From the NCBI GenBank assembly GCA_036824045.1, contig DAITAZ010000001.1, positions 62,001 through 126,000 of the forward strand: 64,000 nt of DNA. The letters are read 5' to 3'. This document shows, in pieces, positions 1 to 10,200 of the stretch (its first letter is position 1; each line of letters begins with the position of its first letter). The notes below the pieces were generated by a model. It did not search any database. It had not been told where the DNA came from and saw only the letters and a program-made list of their open reading frames with translations. A program made the translations under genes and the position numbers. This DNA comes from DAITAZ01 sp036824045 (lineage in GTDB: Bacteria; Pseudomonadota; Gammaproteobacteria; Burkholderiales; Rhodocyclaceae).

Positions 1-623
1 TGCTGGAGAGCAGCACTTTTCGCCGGGTGGGCAGCAACAAAACCCTGAGTGCCGATGTGCGCTTCGTCGTCGCCACCAACCGGGACCTGGGCCGCCTCTC
101 CCGGGAGGGCGCTTTCCGCAGCGACCTCTTCTTCCGCATCAACAGCTTCGTCATCACCATCCCGCCCCTGCGCGAACGGCGGGACGACATTCCGTTGCTG
201 GCCCGGCATTTCATCGCCCAGCTCGGGCGAGGCCGGGACAAGATCCTTTCCGCCGAAGCCGAGGACATGCTGATCGGCTACAGCTGGCCGGGCAACGTAC
301 GCGAACTGCGCAACATGGTGGAACGCGCCCTGATTCTCTCCGGCCGCAGCCCGGAGATCCGTGGCGAGCATCTGGCGTTTGGCCACACCCGCCCGCGTCG
401 GGGTCTGGTGCTGGATTTCGACCACGAGCCCACGCTCGAGGAGATCGAGCGGGACTACCTGGCCCGGATGCTTGCACGCTACGGCGGCAACCGCGCGCGG
501 GCGGCCGCCGCCCTGGGCATCAGCGAACGCAACGCCTACCGCCTGATCGACAAATACGGCCTGCGCAGCGGGGAGTCGGAGCGCAAACCCGACGCCCCGG
601 CGCTTGCGGATCGGGGGAGCTGA
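1..623 (+). CDS. Sigma-54-dependent response regulator/activator, C-terminal part (5' end outside window)
   Basis: This is the end of an NtrC-family activator that hydrolyses ATP to open sigma-54 promoters. The reading frame is open from base 3, so the gene starts upstream of the window. Visible parts are the late AAA+ core (VRFVVATNRDL, then FRSDLFFRINSF and PPLRERRDDIPLL), the sensor-2 segment WPGNVRELRN, and a Fis-type helix-turn-helix at the end (NRARAAAALGISERNAYRLI). The GAFTGA loop and any receiver domain lie outside, so the signal sensed is unknown. It converges on hemL with a gap of about 38 bp. Family call is firm; target unknown. Confidence 0.9.
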   Translation, partial: LESSTFRRVGSNKTLSADVRFVVATNRDLGRLSREGAFRSDLFFRINSFVITIPPLRERRDDIPLLARHFIAQLGRGRDKILSAEAEDMLIGYSWPGNVRELRNMVERALILSGRSPEIRGEHLAFGHTRPRRGLVLDFDHEPTLEEIERDYLARMLARYGGNRARAAAALGISERNAYRLIDKYGLRSGESERKPDAPALADRGS

Positions 624-661
624 CCCGCTCCCGCCGCCCCCTCCCGCCGCCTCGCAGGAGG

Positions 662-1945
662 CTAGACTCCCGTTGCAAACACCGCTTCGGCGGCGGCTAC
701 CGTTGCTGCAATGTCCGCGTCACTGTGGGCTGCGGAGACGAAACCCGCCTCGAAGGCGGAGGGCGCGAGGTACACCCCTTTTTCCAGCATGGCGTGGAAG
801 AAGCGGTTGAAACGGTCCTTGTCGCAGGCCATCACTTCCGCGTAGCTGGTGGGTGCCTGGGCGCTGAAATACACCCCGAACATCCCGCCCACGGCCTGGG
901 CGCTGAAGGCGATCCCGTGGCGGGCCGCAGCGGCGCAGAGACCGTCGGTGAGCGCGCGGGTGCGGGTGGCCAGCGCCTCGTAGAAGCCTGGTGCCTGGAT
1001 CTCGCGGAGCGTGGCCAGCCCCGCCGCCACCGCCACCGGGTTGCCGGAGAGCGTTCCCGCCTGATAGACCGGCCCCAGGGGCGCAATCTTCTCCATGATT
1101 TCCCGCTTGCCGCCAAACGCGCCCACCGGCATGCCGCCGCCGATCACCTTGCCGAAGGTGGATAGATCGGGCCTGATGCCGTACAAGCCCTGGGCGCTGC
1201 CCAAGCCGACGCGGAAGCCGGTCATCACCTCGTCGAAGATCAGCACCGCCCCGTGGCGGGTGCACAACTCCCGCATCCCCTCCAGGAAACCGGGCTTCGG
1301 CGCGATCAGGTTCATGTTCCCCGCCACCGGCTCCACGATCACCGCCGCGATCCGCTCTCCGTGGCTGGCGAAAGTCTGGGCCAGTTGGTCCAGATCGTTG
1401 TAGTCGAGGACGATGGTGTGCCGCGCAAAGTCATCCGGCACCCCGCCCGAGCTGGGGTTGCCGAAAGTCAGCAACCCGGAACCGGCCTTGACCAGCAGGC
1501 TGTCCGCATGGCCGTGGTAACACCCTTCGAACTTGATGATCGCGTCCCGTCCCGTGTAGCCCCGTGCCAGACGGATGGCGCTCATGGTCGCCTCGGTGCC
1601 GGAACTCACCAGCCGCAGCATCTCGAAGCTGGGCACAAGCCTGGCCAGCAATTCAGCCATCTCCACTTCCGCCTCGGTCGGCGCGCCGAAGGAAAGACCC
1701 TTCGCCGCCGCCGTCTGCACCGCGCCAACCACGGCAGGATGGGCATGGCCCAGGATGAGCGGGCCCCAGGAGCCCACGTAGTCCAGATAAGACTTGCCAT
1801 CCGCATCGGTGACCCGCGCCCCCTGGCCGGAGGCGAAGAACCGGGGACACCCGCCGACGGAACGGAAGGCGCGCACGGGCGAATTGACGCCGCCGGGCGT
1901 GGTCTGCTGGGCACGGGCAAAAAGGGCTTCGTTACGGCTGGTCAT
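662..1945 (-). CDS. hemL: Glutamate-1-semialdehyde 2,1-aminomutase
   Basis: HemL is a cytosolic PLP enzyme that converts glutamate-1-semialdehyde to 5-aminolevulinate in the C5 route to haem. The 427 residues match the usual length. The N-terminus has the typical TTPGGVNSPVRAF, and the cofactor lysine is K266 in STFGKVIGGGMPVGAFGG. The start is ATG after an AGGGA-like site. It lies 21 bp downstream of thiE on the same strand, so thiD-thiE-hemL probably form one transcript. Haem supply fits the many c-type cytochromes at the other end of the window, though that link is only thematic. Confidence 0.97.
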   Translation of the reverse strand: MTSRNEALFARAQQTTPGGVNSPVRAFRSVGGCPRFFASGQGARVTDADGKSYLDYVGSWGPLILGHAHPAVVGAVQTAAAKGLSFGAPTEAEVEMAELLARLVPSFEMLRLVSSGTEATMSAIRLARGYTGRDAIIKFEGCYHGHADSLLVKAGSGLLTFGNPSSGGVPDDFARHTIVLDYNDLDQLAQTFASHGERIAAVIVEPVAGNMNLIAPKPGFLEGMRELCTRHGAVLIFDEVMTGFRVGLGSAQGLYGIRPDLSTFGKVIGGGMPVGAFGGKREIMEKIAPLGPVYQAGTLSGNPVAVAAGLATLREIQAPGFYEALATRTRALTDGLCAAAARHGIAFSAQAVGGMFGVYFSAQAPTSYAEVMACDKDRFNRFFHAMLEKGVYLAPSAFEAGFVSAAHSDADIAATVAAAEAVFATGV

Positions 1946-1966
1946 GGGAAATCCCTGAAGAATCGG

Positions 1967-2602
1967 TCAAAAAAGCGCAGTGTACGCGGCCACGCGGCGG
2001 CGCACATCGGCTGCGTCAAAAACGTCGCTGATCACCGCCAGCAGATCGGCACCGGCCGCCACCACCTCCGGCGCCCGTTCCAGGGAGATGCCCCCGATGG
2101 CGCACAGGGCGGGCACGGGCACCCCCTGCTGCTGCAGCGCCGCACGCGTGCGGGCAAACAGCGCCAGCGGCGCACGCACCGCTCCCGGCTTGGTGGCTGA
2201 GGGAAACACGGCACCAAAGGCCAGATAGTCCGCCCCGGCCCGAGCCCCGGCCAACGCCCGGGCGAGTTCGTCGTAACAGGAAACCCCCAGGAGACTGCCC
2301 GGGGGCAGCAACGCCCGGGCGGCGGCGGGATCGCCATCATCCCGCCCCAGATGCACCCCGTCAGCCCCCACGGCAACCGCCTCAGCCGCCGCATCGTTGA
2401 TGATCAGCGGAACGCCGCGGGCCCGGCACAAGGGCAACAGGGCTGCCGCCTGCTCGCGACGCAAAGGCGCGTCCGCCACCTTGTTGCGATACTGAAGCAG
2501 CACGGCGCCACCCGCCAGCCCTGCCTCCACTGCCTGCAGCAGGCGATCCGTGTCGGTCCAGTCCGGCGTGATCAGATAGAGCCCTCGGCGGATATCAGAC
2601 AT
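1967..2602 (-). CDS. thiE: Thiamine-phosphate synthase
   Basis: ThiE couples hydroxymethylpyrimidine diphosphate with the thiazole phosphate to give thiamine phosphate. The protein has the TIM-barrel pattern of the family: RGLYLITPDW at the start, LLQYRNK, PLIINDAAAEAVAVGADGVHLGRDD, and the phosphate-binding AIGGIS near the C-terminus. I start it at the ATG at 2602 (211 residues) rather than 21 bases upstream, because AGGAG sits correctly before it. This start overlaps the end of thiD by 8 bp, which implies translational coupling. Confidence 0.95.
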   Translation of the reverse strand: MSDIRRGLYLITPDWTDTDRLLQAVEAGLAGGAVLLQYRNKVADAPLRREQAAALLPLCRARGVPLIINDAAAEAVAVGADGVHLGRDDGDPAAARALLPPGSLLGVSCYDELARALAGARAGADYLAFGAVFPSATKPGAVRAPLALFARTRAALQQQGVPVPALCAIGGISLERAPEVVAAGADLLAVISDVFDAADVRRRVAAYTALF

Positions 2603-3422
2603 CCTGGCGCTCCTGCCCGGCAAAAAAACGGCGTGGAAACAACTGGCCGCTGCCGGCCGCGAAACCCTGGGCCAGCGCCTGCCAGGTGTAAGCCTGGGCA
2701 GCCTGCACCGCCTCGGGCACGGAACAGCCCCGGGCCAGATAGCCGGCGATGGCCGAGGCCAGCGTGCATCCCGAGCCGTGGTAACACCCCGGCAGCCGGG
2801 GCCAGGTGGCGCGATGCACCTCGCCCCCGGGACCGTAGAGCACGTTTTCCACCTGCTCGCTCGCCTCGTGGGTGCCGGTGATCAATACGTACCGGGCGCC
2901 GTCCGCCAGCAACACACGCGCGCACTCCGCCAGCGACAAACTGGCGGCCTCGCCGCCCCCCGCCAGCCGTCGCGCCTCGACGCTGTTGGGCGTCAGCACC
3001 GTGGTACAGGGCAACAACTGCGTCCGGAGCGCTTGCACCATGCTTGCGCTGGCCAGGGCGTCACCCCGGCCGGAAGCCAGCACCGGATCCAGCACCAGCG
3101 GCAATCCCGGATAGCGCCCGGCGATTCCGGCGATCGCCGCGATATTTTCCACACTGGCCACCAACCCGACCTTGAAGGCAGCAACCGGCATGTCCTCTAA
3201 TACTGTCTGCGCCTGCCGCGTCACCCACTCGGCAGCGACCGCTTGTACGCCCGCCACGCCATGGCTGTCCTGGACCGTGATGGCCGTGACGACCGACACG
3301 GGATGGCAGCCCAGGCTCGCCAGGGTCAGGATGTCCGCCTGGACGCCGGCGCCACCCGTCGGGTCGCTACCGGCGAGACTCATCACGAGAGGCGGGGTCG
3401 GTACAGTGGATCGCAAGGACAT
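2595..3422 (-). CDS. thiD: Hydroxymethylpyrimidine/phosphomethylpyrimidine kinase
   Basis: ThiD phosphorylates HMP and HMP-P in thiamine synthesis, supplying the substrate of ThiE encoded just downstream. Ribokinase-fold motifs are clear: VMSLAGSDPTGGAGVQADI near the N-terminus, AITVQDSHGV, LVLDPVLASGRG, and the C-terminal anion-hole region GCYHGSGCTLASAIAGYLA. The start at 3422 (275 residues) puts the kinase motif at the normal position; an in-frame start 87 bases upstream would add a low-complexity leader untypical of the family. It is divergent from the rubredoxin gene. Confidence 0.95.
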   Translation of the reverse strand: MSLRSTVPTPPLVMSLAGSDPTGGAGVQADILTLASLGCHPVSVVTAITVQDSHGVAGVQAVAAEWVTRQAQTVLEDMPVAAFKVGLVASVENIAAIAGIAGRYPGLPLVLDPVLASGRGDALASASMVQALRTQLLPCTTVLTPNSVEARRLAGGGEAASLSLAECARVLLADGARYVLITGTHEASEQVENVLYGPGGEVHRATWPRLPGCYHGSGCTLASAIAGYLARGCSVPEAVQAAQAYTWQALAQGFAAGSGQLFPRRFFAGQERQDV

Positions 3423-3538
3423 GGCAAGAATCGGCGAATGCGGGCGAAAAGGCCGTGGCGCTTGGCAACTCGCGCCTGACGCGGGTGATTTCAGGTAAGA
3501 TTTTTTCATTCTATCGCAACGCTTCCTGCCATCCAGCC

Positions 3539-3724
3539 ATGAGCGCCGCCTCCACCGAATTCAAAACCTACATGTGTCTGATCTGCGGCTTCATTTACGA
3601 CGAAGCGAAAGGTGCTCCCGAAGAGAACATCGCCCCCGGCACCCGCTGGGAGGACATTCCGCCCAACTGGACCTGTCCGGAATGCGGCGCCCGCAAGGAC
3701 GACTTCGAGATGGTGGCGATCTGA
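3539..3724 (+). CDS. Rubredoxin
   Basis: This is a 61-residue one-iron electron-transfer protein of the cytosol. The four cysteine ligands are visible as C13-x2-C16 (CLICG) and C46-x2-C49 (CPECG), with the usual aromatic and acidic residues between (WEDIPPNW). Length is normal for the family. A longer in-frame start 84 bases upstream would add a tail that does not resemble rubredoxins. It sits 23 bp ahead of pilG; a rubredoxin gene in front of the Pil-Chp operon is common in betaproteobacteria, but no functional link is established here. Confidence 0.95.
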   Translation: MSAASTEFKTYMCLICGFIYDEAKGAPEENIAPGTRWEDIPPNWTCPECGARKDDFEMVAI

Positions 3725-3747
3725 CCCCCACTGGCAACCACGCCCCC

Positions 3748-4170
3748 ATGACAGCCACTGAAACCTCCGCCAGCCTGGCCGGGCTCAAGGTCCTGGTCAT
3801 CGACGACAGCGCCACCATCCGGCGCAGCGCCGAGCTCTACCTCACCGAAGCGGGCGCCCAGGTATTGCTGGCCGAGGACGGTTTCGATGCCTTGGCCAAG
3901 ATCGCCGAGCACCAGCCGGACGTGATCTTCGTGGACATCCTGATGCCCCGGCTCGACGGTCACCAGACCTGTGCGCTGATCAAGAACAATCCGCGTTTCG
4001 CCACCATCCCGGTGATCATGCTCTCCTCCCGCGACGGCTTGTTCGACCGGGCGCGCGGACGCATGGCCGGGTCGGATGAGTACCTGGTCAAGCCCTTCAC
4101 CCGCGAGGCCCTGGTGGCCGCCATCACCGGCCGGCTCGGCGCCCGCCCGGCAGCACACCCCCTCCACTAA
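3748..4170 (+). CDS. pilG: Twitching-motility response regulator PilG
   Basis: PilG is a stand-alone CheY-like receiver that is phosphorylated by the ChpA/PilL kinase and promotes type IV pilus extension. The receiver fold is complete in 140 residues: VLVIDDSATIRRS with the acidic pair, phospho-acceptor D63 in VIFVDILMPRLDG, the switch serine in VIMLSSRDG, and the lysine in EYLVKPF. There is no output domain. It opens the chemosensory operon, with pilH 10 bp downstream. PilG/PilH assignment is by gene order and sequence style. Confidence 0.92.
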   Translation: MTATETSASLAGLKVLVIDDSATIRRSAELYLTEAGAQVLLAEDGFDALAKIAEHQPDVIFVDILMPRLDGHQTCALIKNNPRFATIPVIMLSSRDGLFDRARGRMAGSDEYLVKPFTREALVAAITGRLGARPAAHPLH

Positions 4171-4180
4171 GCCCTCCGCC

Positions 4181-4564
4181 ATGTCCTGCAAGCGCATCCT
4201 GGTCGTGGATGACTCCCCCACCGAGCGCATGGTGCTCAGCGCCCTGCTCACCGAGCACGGCCATGTGGTGGAAACCGCCTGCAGCGGCGAGGAGGCCCTG
4301 GCCCGGGTGATGCACACGGACACCGCGCCCGAGGTGATCATCATGGATGTGGTGATGCCGGGGATCAACGGCTATCAGGCCACCCGCCAGTTGAGCCGCG
4401 ATGAACGCACCCGCCGCATCCCGGTGATCCTGTGCACCAGCAAGGACCAGGAGGCCGATCGTGTCTGGGGCATGCGCCAGGGCGCCAGCGGCTACCTCAC
4501 CAAACCCGTCAATCCCGGCCAGTTGCTGGCCGCCATCGCCGCCCTGCCCGCCAGCCATGAATGA
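4181..4564 (+). CDS. pilH: Twitching-motility response regulator PilH
   Basis: PilH is the second single-domain receiver of the Pil-Chp system, thought to act in pilus retraction or as a phosphate sink. In 127 residues it shows ILVVDDSPTERMVL, phospho-acceptor D56 in VIIMDVVMPGINGYQATRQL, VILCTSKDQEADRVWGMRQGA and the conserved lysine of GYLTKPV. The ATG at 4181 immediately precedes the receiver core. Its stop codon overlaps the proposed pilI start as ATGA, so translation of the two is probably coupled. Confidence 0.93.
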   Translation: MSCKRILVVDDSPTERMVLSALLTEHGHVVETACSGEEALARVMHTDTAPEVIIMDVVMPGINGYQATRQLSRDERTRRIPVILCTSKDQEADRVWGMRQGASGYLTKPVNPGQLLAAIAALPASHE

Positions 4565-5115
4565 CCACCAGCGCTTCGCCGCCCGATGGCCGGACGCGGA
4601 GGCCCCCTTCGCGCATGAATGAACACACCTTGGCCGACGGGGTTGAGCCGGAAGGCGCCAGCCTGCTTGGCGTCCAGTCCGGGCAGGACAACTGGCTGGT
4701 GGACCTGGCTGAAGCGGGCGAGGTGCTGCCCCCGCCCGCCATCGCACCGGTCCCCCTCACCGAGCCCTGGTTCCTGGGCCTGACGTGCATTCGCGGCATC
4801 CTTTACGGGGTGGCGGATTTCTCGCTTTTCTGCGGCGGGCTGGCCACGCCGCCAGGTGGCGAATCACGCCTGCTCCTGATTGGCGAACGGTTCGCCGCCC
4901 AGAGCGCCATCCTGGTCAACCGCACCCTGGGACTGGTGCCGGCTGCCAGCCTGGTACCCGACGCCCCGGGCCAACCCGGCCCTGACTGGGAAGGCCCCAC
5001 CTACCACGACGCAGGGGGCCGCCGCTGGCGCAAGCTGCGGGTGCGGCAACTGCTCGCCTGCCCCGCCTTCCTTGACGTGGCTTACCGGGAGCCCGGCGCT
5101 CCCCTTCCAGGATGA
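4561..5115 (+). CDS. pilI: CheW-like adaptor PilI
   Basis: PilI is the CheW-type scaffold linking the membrane receptor PilJ to the histidine kinase. The 184-residue protein has the weakly conserved CheW fold, recognisable from WFLGLTCIRGILYGVADFSLF and the later RLLLIGERFAAQSAILVNRTLGL. It overlaps pilH at its start and pilJ at its end by ATGA. A second ATG at 4615 has a distant GGAGG, so the true start may be 54 bases downstream. Function follows from position and fold; sequence identity in this family is always low. Confidence 0.85.
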   Translation: MTTSASPPDGRTRRPPSRMNEHTLADGVEPEGASLLGVQSGQDNWLVDLAEAGEVLPPPAIAPVPLTEPWFLGLTCIRGILYGVADFSLFCGGLATPPGGESRLLLIGERFAAQSAILVNRTLGLVPAASLVPDAPGQPGPDWEGPTYHDAGGRRWRKLRVRQLLACPAFLDVAYREPGAPLPG

Positions 5116-7184
5116 AACGAGACCCGGTGGAGCATCCCGCCGCCCCCGAGGCATCGGACCCCGCCCCGACAGCGGAGTCCTCCCTGACCCGCCTGCAGCG
5201 GGCGACCGTCTTCGGCATGCGTGGTCGCCTGCCCCTCATCGGCCACTGGCCGGTGGGGCGACAACTGCGCCTGCTGGGCGCGCTCTTTCTCGCCGCCATC
5301 ACAGCCATCGTGGTGCTCACCGCGCTGGAGCAGGAGGCCGGGCATCGCGCCGCCAGCCGGCTGGCGGGAGTCGGCCGGCTGCAAACCGACACCCAGCGGG
5401 GTCTGGCCGCCTTGCAACGCCTCAGCGCCGGCGACGAGGAAGCCATCGCCGAACTCAAGGCAGTGGGAGAACGCCTGGGCAAAAGCCTGGAGCAGATCGG
5501 CGAGGCTCCGGCCGACGATGCCCTCCCCGCCACCGACAAGCCCGGCCGGCAGGACAGCCCGGCGCAGATCTGGCAACGGCTGGAAGAAAACCTGGAGCGG
5601 GTGACCAGCAAAGGCCGCCCGCTGGAGGAACTGGGACGTTTGGGCGGGCGCCTGGCCGCTGCCAGCGGCGGCACCGCCATCACCCCCGACACCCTGGGCC
5701 GCGAGCAAATCCTCAACCTGGGGGTCGCCACCCTCAGCCAGCGCCTGGGGCGGGCCATCTCACCCCTGCAACCCACCACGGACGTGGCGCAGCTCCAGAC
5801 CCTGGGCCAGGATGCGGGCCATCTGGCCGATGCCCTCGCCGCCCAGGCTCGCACCGCCCGGGACAAAACCCTGCGCGAGGGCCGCGAAGCGCTGGTGCGG
5901 GACCTCTTCACGCCGCTGGTGACGCTGCTCTCCCAGCCCAAGGGCATAGCCGAAACACTGCGCGCCGCCCATGGCCTGCAGCGGGACTTCGGGCTGCTCG
6001 GGCAAGCCGCAGACGCGCTGGCCACACGCCTTGCCCAGCGGCTGGAAGGCCAGCGCAGCAACACCGGAATCATCACCGTACTGGCCCTGGCGGCAACCAC
6101 CCTGCTGCTGCTCATGGCCAAGGCGTTCATGGAAGACCAGCACGCCCGCCGGGAAGAAGCCGAGCGCCTGCGCGCGGAAGCGGAAAAAGGCCGCGCCGCC
6201 ACCCAGGCGGCGATCCTGCGGCTGATCGACGAAATGGGCGATCTGGCCAGCGGCGACCTGCGGGTGCGCGCCACCGTCACCGACGACGTCACCGGCGTCA
6301 TCGCCGACGCGGTGAACTTCGCCGCCGAAGAGCTGGCCATCCTCGCCCGCCGCACCCTGGAAGCCGCCCAGCGGGTGGGGGAAGCGACCCAGACCGCGCG
6401 CCTCACCTCCAGCGAACTGATCCAGGCCTCCGAGACCCAGTCCCGGGAGATTCTCGAATCCGGCGGCGCCGTGCTGGACATGGCCCACACCATGCACGCC
6501 ATCTCCACCCAGGCCACCGAGTCCTCCCACGTGGCCCGGCAGTCCCTGGACGCCGCCACCCATGGCGCCCAGGCGGTCAGCAACGCCATCCGCGGGATGA
6601 ACGACATCCGCCACCTGATCCAGGAAACCGGCAAGCGCATCAAGCGCCTGGGCGAATCCTCCCAGGAGATCAGCGAGATCGTGGAGCTGATCTCCGACAT
6701 CACCGAGCAGACCAATGTGCTGGCCCTCAACGCCGCCATCCAGGCGGCCTCCGCCGGCCCGGCCGGACGGGGTTTCAGCGTCGTTGCCGAAGAAGTGCAG
6801 CGTCTGGCCGAGCGATCCGCCGGCGCCACCCGCCAGATCGCCGGGCTGGTCCGGGCCATCCAGAGCGACACCCAGGACGCCATGAGCGCCATGGAGCGCA
6901 GCACCCGCCAGGTGGTGGAGGGCACCCGCCTGTCCGACGCCGCCGGTCGCGCCTTGCGCGAGATATCCAGCGTCTCGGCGCAACTGGCCGAACTGATCGA
7001 CCAGATCGCCAGCTCCACCGAACAGCAGGCGGCTCAGGCCAACCAGGTGGCCGATACCATGCGCCACGTCCTCCAGATCGCGGTGCAGACCAACCAGGGC
7101 AGCGGCGAAACCGCTGCCGCCCTGGAGGCCCTGGAAAGCTTCGCCCGGGAACTGCGTGGCTCCGTCTCCGGTTTCCGCATATGA
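5112..7184 (+). CDS. pilJ: Methyl-accepting chemotaxis protein PilJ
   Basis: PilJ is the inner-membrane receptor of the twitching-motility chemosensory pathway. It has 690 residues, transmembrane segments near 53-71 and 317-337 enclosing a mostly helical periplasmic sensor, then HAMP-like helices and the cytoplasmic signalling hairpin. The hairpin tip is near residue 530 (EQTNVLALNAAIQAASAG followed by AGRGFSVVAEEVQRLAERS), a pattern typical of PilJ. It overlaps pilI and lies 34 bp ahead of chpA. No CheR-type methyltransferase (PilK) follows, so adaptation enzymes must be elsewhere or absent. Confidence 0.94.
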   Translation: MKRDPVEHPAAPEASDPAPTAESSLTRLQRATVFGMRGRLPLIGHWPVGRQLRLLGALFLAAITAIVVLTALEQEAGHRAASRLAGVGRLQTDTQRGLAALQRLSAGDEEAIAELKAVGERLGKSLEQIGEAPADDALPATDKPGRQDSPAQIWQRLEENLERVTSKGRPLEELGRLGGRLAAASGGTAITPDTLGREQILNLGVATLSQRLGRAISPLQPTTDVAQLQTLGQDAGHLADALAAQARTARDKTLREGREALVRDLFTPLVTLLSQPKGIAETLRAAHGLQRDFGLLGQAADALATRLAQRLEGQRSNTGIITVLALAATTLLLLMAKAFMEDQHARREEAERLRAEAEKGRAATQAAILRLIDEMGDLASGDLRVRATVTDDVTGVIADAVNFAAEELAILARRTLEAAQRVGEATQTARLTSSELIQASETQSREILESGGAVLDMAHTMHAISTQATESSHVARQSLDAATHGAQAVSNAIRGMNDIRHLIQETGKRIKRLGESSQEISEIVELISDITEQTNVLALNAAIQAASAGPAGRGFSVVAEEVQRLAERSAGATRQIAGLVRAIQSDTQDAMSAMERSTRQVVEGTRLSDAAGRALREISSVSAQLAELIDQIASSTEQQAAQANQVADTMRHVLQIAVQTNQGSGETAAALEALESFARELRGSVSGFRI

Positions 7185-7218
7185 ACCCCAGCCCGGGGCA
7201 CGCCCCGACACAGGCAAC

Positions 7219-10200
7219 ATGAACCTCCAGCACGATCTCGGACCCCTCAACTGGGTCAAGGGAGAGATTGACCTCTCCCTCGACAGGGCCCGCCGCGCTC
7301 TGGCCGGCGACACACCCCGTTTCGACTTTCTGCTGGAGCACCTGCATCAGGCCCGGGGCGCGCTGGAAATCGTCGGCCTGGACGGGCTGACCCGCTTCCT
7401 GTCCGGGATCGACGCCCTGGCCCGGCATCTGGCCGACCGCCAGGCGCCCGTCAGCCGCAGCATCATCGCCCTGCTCGACCGCAGCCTGCGCACCGCCAGC
7501 GACTTTCTCGAGCGGGTGGCCAATGGCGCCCCCAACCGGACCCTCGACCTGCTCCCGCTCTATCAGTCCCTGCGGGAAGCGGCCGGCCTGCCCCCGGCAG
7601 CCGAAGACGAACTCTTCTACCCGGACCTGGGCCTGCGCGGCCCGCGCGGCCGGCGCTCCAACCCGCCTCGCGAGGGCGAAGCCCTGGCCCAGGCCATCCG
7701 GGTCTGGCGCACCTGTTTCGAGCGGGGCCTGCTGCAGTGGCTCAAAAGTCCCCACAGTCTGGACGGGCTGCGCACCATGCGCGAAGCCGTGGACGGCATC
7801 GAACAGGGCTGCAGCCAGCCCGGCACCCGGGATTTCTGGTGGATCGCCGGCGGGCTGTTCGACGCCCTCGCCCAGGGCGACCTGCCGGGCACGGACCCGG
7901 GCGTGCGCCGCCTGTGCACCCGGATGGAGCAGCAGATCCGCCGCCTGGGCAAGAGCGGCGAGGTGCCGGACCCGGACCTGACCCGCGCCATCTTGTTCAA
8001 GCTGGCGGCCATCCGCGCCGGCAGCGAGCGGGTCGAGGCCATCCGTCACACCTACCGGCTGGCCGAACTCTTGCCCGCCCCCGCAGCGGATAGCCCGGAG
8101 CCTCCACCCGCCGCCCCCAGCGCCGCCGATGCCGCCCTGGCGGAGGCGATGGAAGCCTGGAGCCGCTTCAGCAATGGTGATGCAATCGGCCTGCCCGCCT
8201 TCGAGCGCCAGGCCGACGCCCTGCAAGCCCAGCCCGGCGCCTTCCCCCGCGCCTGCCAGGGTCTGCTCAAAGGCGTGGCGGAAATCGCCCACTGGCTGCG
8301 GCGGGACCCCCTGCGGCAAACACCGGCACTGGCGCTGGAGATGGCGGCCGCACTGCTGGCCCTGGAAGAAGCCCTGACCGTAGCGGGCGAAGACGAACAG
8401 GTGCTGGCGGCCCAGGCCGAGACGCTGGCCGCGCGGCTGGCCACCCTGCGCGCCGGCCAGCCCCTGCCCCCGCCCGAGCGCCCCCTGCTGGGCAACGCCG
8501 AACCCCGGCTGCGGGCGCGGCGGCTGCTCCAGCCCGTAGTGCGGGAAATCACCGCCTCCCTGGCCCGGGTGGAAATCTGCCTCGACGCATTTTTCCGCAA
8601 TCCCGCCCAGAGCCAGGATCTGCCGGGTCTCGCCCTCCCCCTCAAGCAGGTGGAAGGCGCGCTCACCCTGCTCGGAGAGGAAGAAGCCGCGGCCCTGGTG
8701 CGCGACTGCGCCACCCGCATCAAGGCCTTCTCGGCCGAGCCCGTGGACGACGACTTGTTCAAGGCCGTGGCTGATCGGCTCTCCGCCCTCACTGTGTTCG
8801 TGGACTCCCTGGAGCACGGGCGTGCGGATCTGTCCCTGTTGCTGGGCGATGCGGAAGGCGACGACGAATCGCCCGCCGCCGCCCCGCCCCCGGACCTTGG
8901 CAACACCATGGCCGCCCTGGCGGCGAGCATGGACGAGGTTCTGTCCGGCGAGGCCGCCATGGCCGTGGCACCCGAACCCGAGCCCCCCCGGCCTGCCGCC
9001 GCCCCCGATCCCATGATCACGGTGTTTGCCCGGGAACTGCGAGCCCTGCTCCCCACCCTGGTCCAGGCGGCCCAGGATCTGGCCGCCCGGCCGGACGATC
9101 CGCAGCCCTTGCAGCAGTACGCCCGCGGGCTCCACACGATCAAAGGCGCGGCACGCATGGTGGGTCTCAGCCAACTGGGTGAAACCGTGCAGCAGGTGGA
9201 AGACGCCGCCCTGCACGCCCAGGGGCTGGCCCAAGCCGCCAGCCCGGCATTGCAGGGGCTGGCCGCGGAAACCCACGCCCTGCTCGTCCGCTGGGCCGAC
9301 CTGCTCGAAGCGGGCAGCCCCGAAGGGCCGGACGACACCCAGCTCAAGCGCCTCGCCGAGGCCGTACGCGGCGAGCAGCGCCCGCCCGCGCCGGAGGAGG
9401 CCCCCACGAGCGCCAACCCGCCGCCTTCGGCGCCCGAGTCCGCGCCCTCCACCGAGCCCTTGCTGCTCACCCGCGCGATGCCGGCTGCCGAGGGCAACGC
9501 GGTGGCCAGCATCCCCACGGCCGTGCTGCGCAGCTACCTCACCGAAGCCCGCCAGCACGTGGCCGTGCTGCGCCGGGAGCTGGCCCGGCTGCAGGTGAAC
9601 CCGGCCCTGCTGCCGCCCATGCCCGCCATTCACGCCGCCCATACCCTGGCGGGTGTATCGGGCACGCTGGGGCTGTCCCCCATCCGTAACCTGGCCCGGG
9701 CGCTGGAAGAGGCGCTCCTGCGCCTGACCCAGGCAGGCTCGCCCCCCAGCGCGGAGGAATCCTCCCTGCTCAATCAGGCCGCCTCCGCGGTGGAAAGCAT
9801 GGTGGCAGCGGTGGCCGAGGGCCACGCGCCCCTGGCCGAGGGCGAGCTGGCGCTGGCCTTGGGCGAAATCGCCGCCAGCCCGGCCCTCACCCAGTCTGCG
9901 GCAAGCACCGGCCTGCTGCTGGCGGAGCCCCCACCGCTGCCGCCCGGCGTGGGTGCGGACCGGCGTCGCCACCGGCCCCAGGACGATATCGACCCAACCC
10001 TCGTGCCTGTCTTCCTCGAAGAAGCAGACGAGCTCATGGTCCGCATCGGCAACGCCTTGCGCAACTGGCGGGCCGAACCCGGGCTGGACCGGGACGCCAA
10101 GACCCTGGCCCGCTTGCTGCACACCCTCAAGGGCAGCGCGCGCATGGCCGGCGCCATGGCTTTGGGCGAGCTGACGCACCGCATGGAAACCCGGGTGGAA

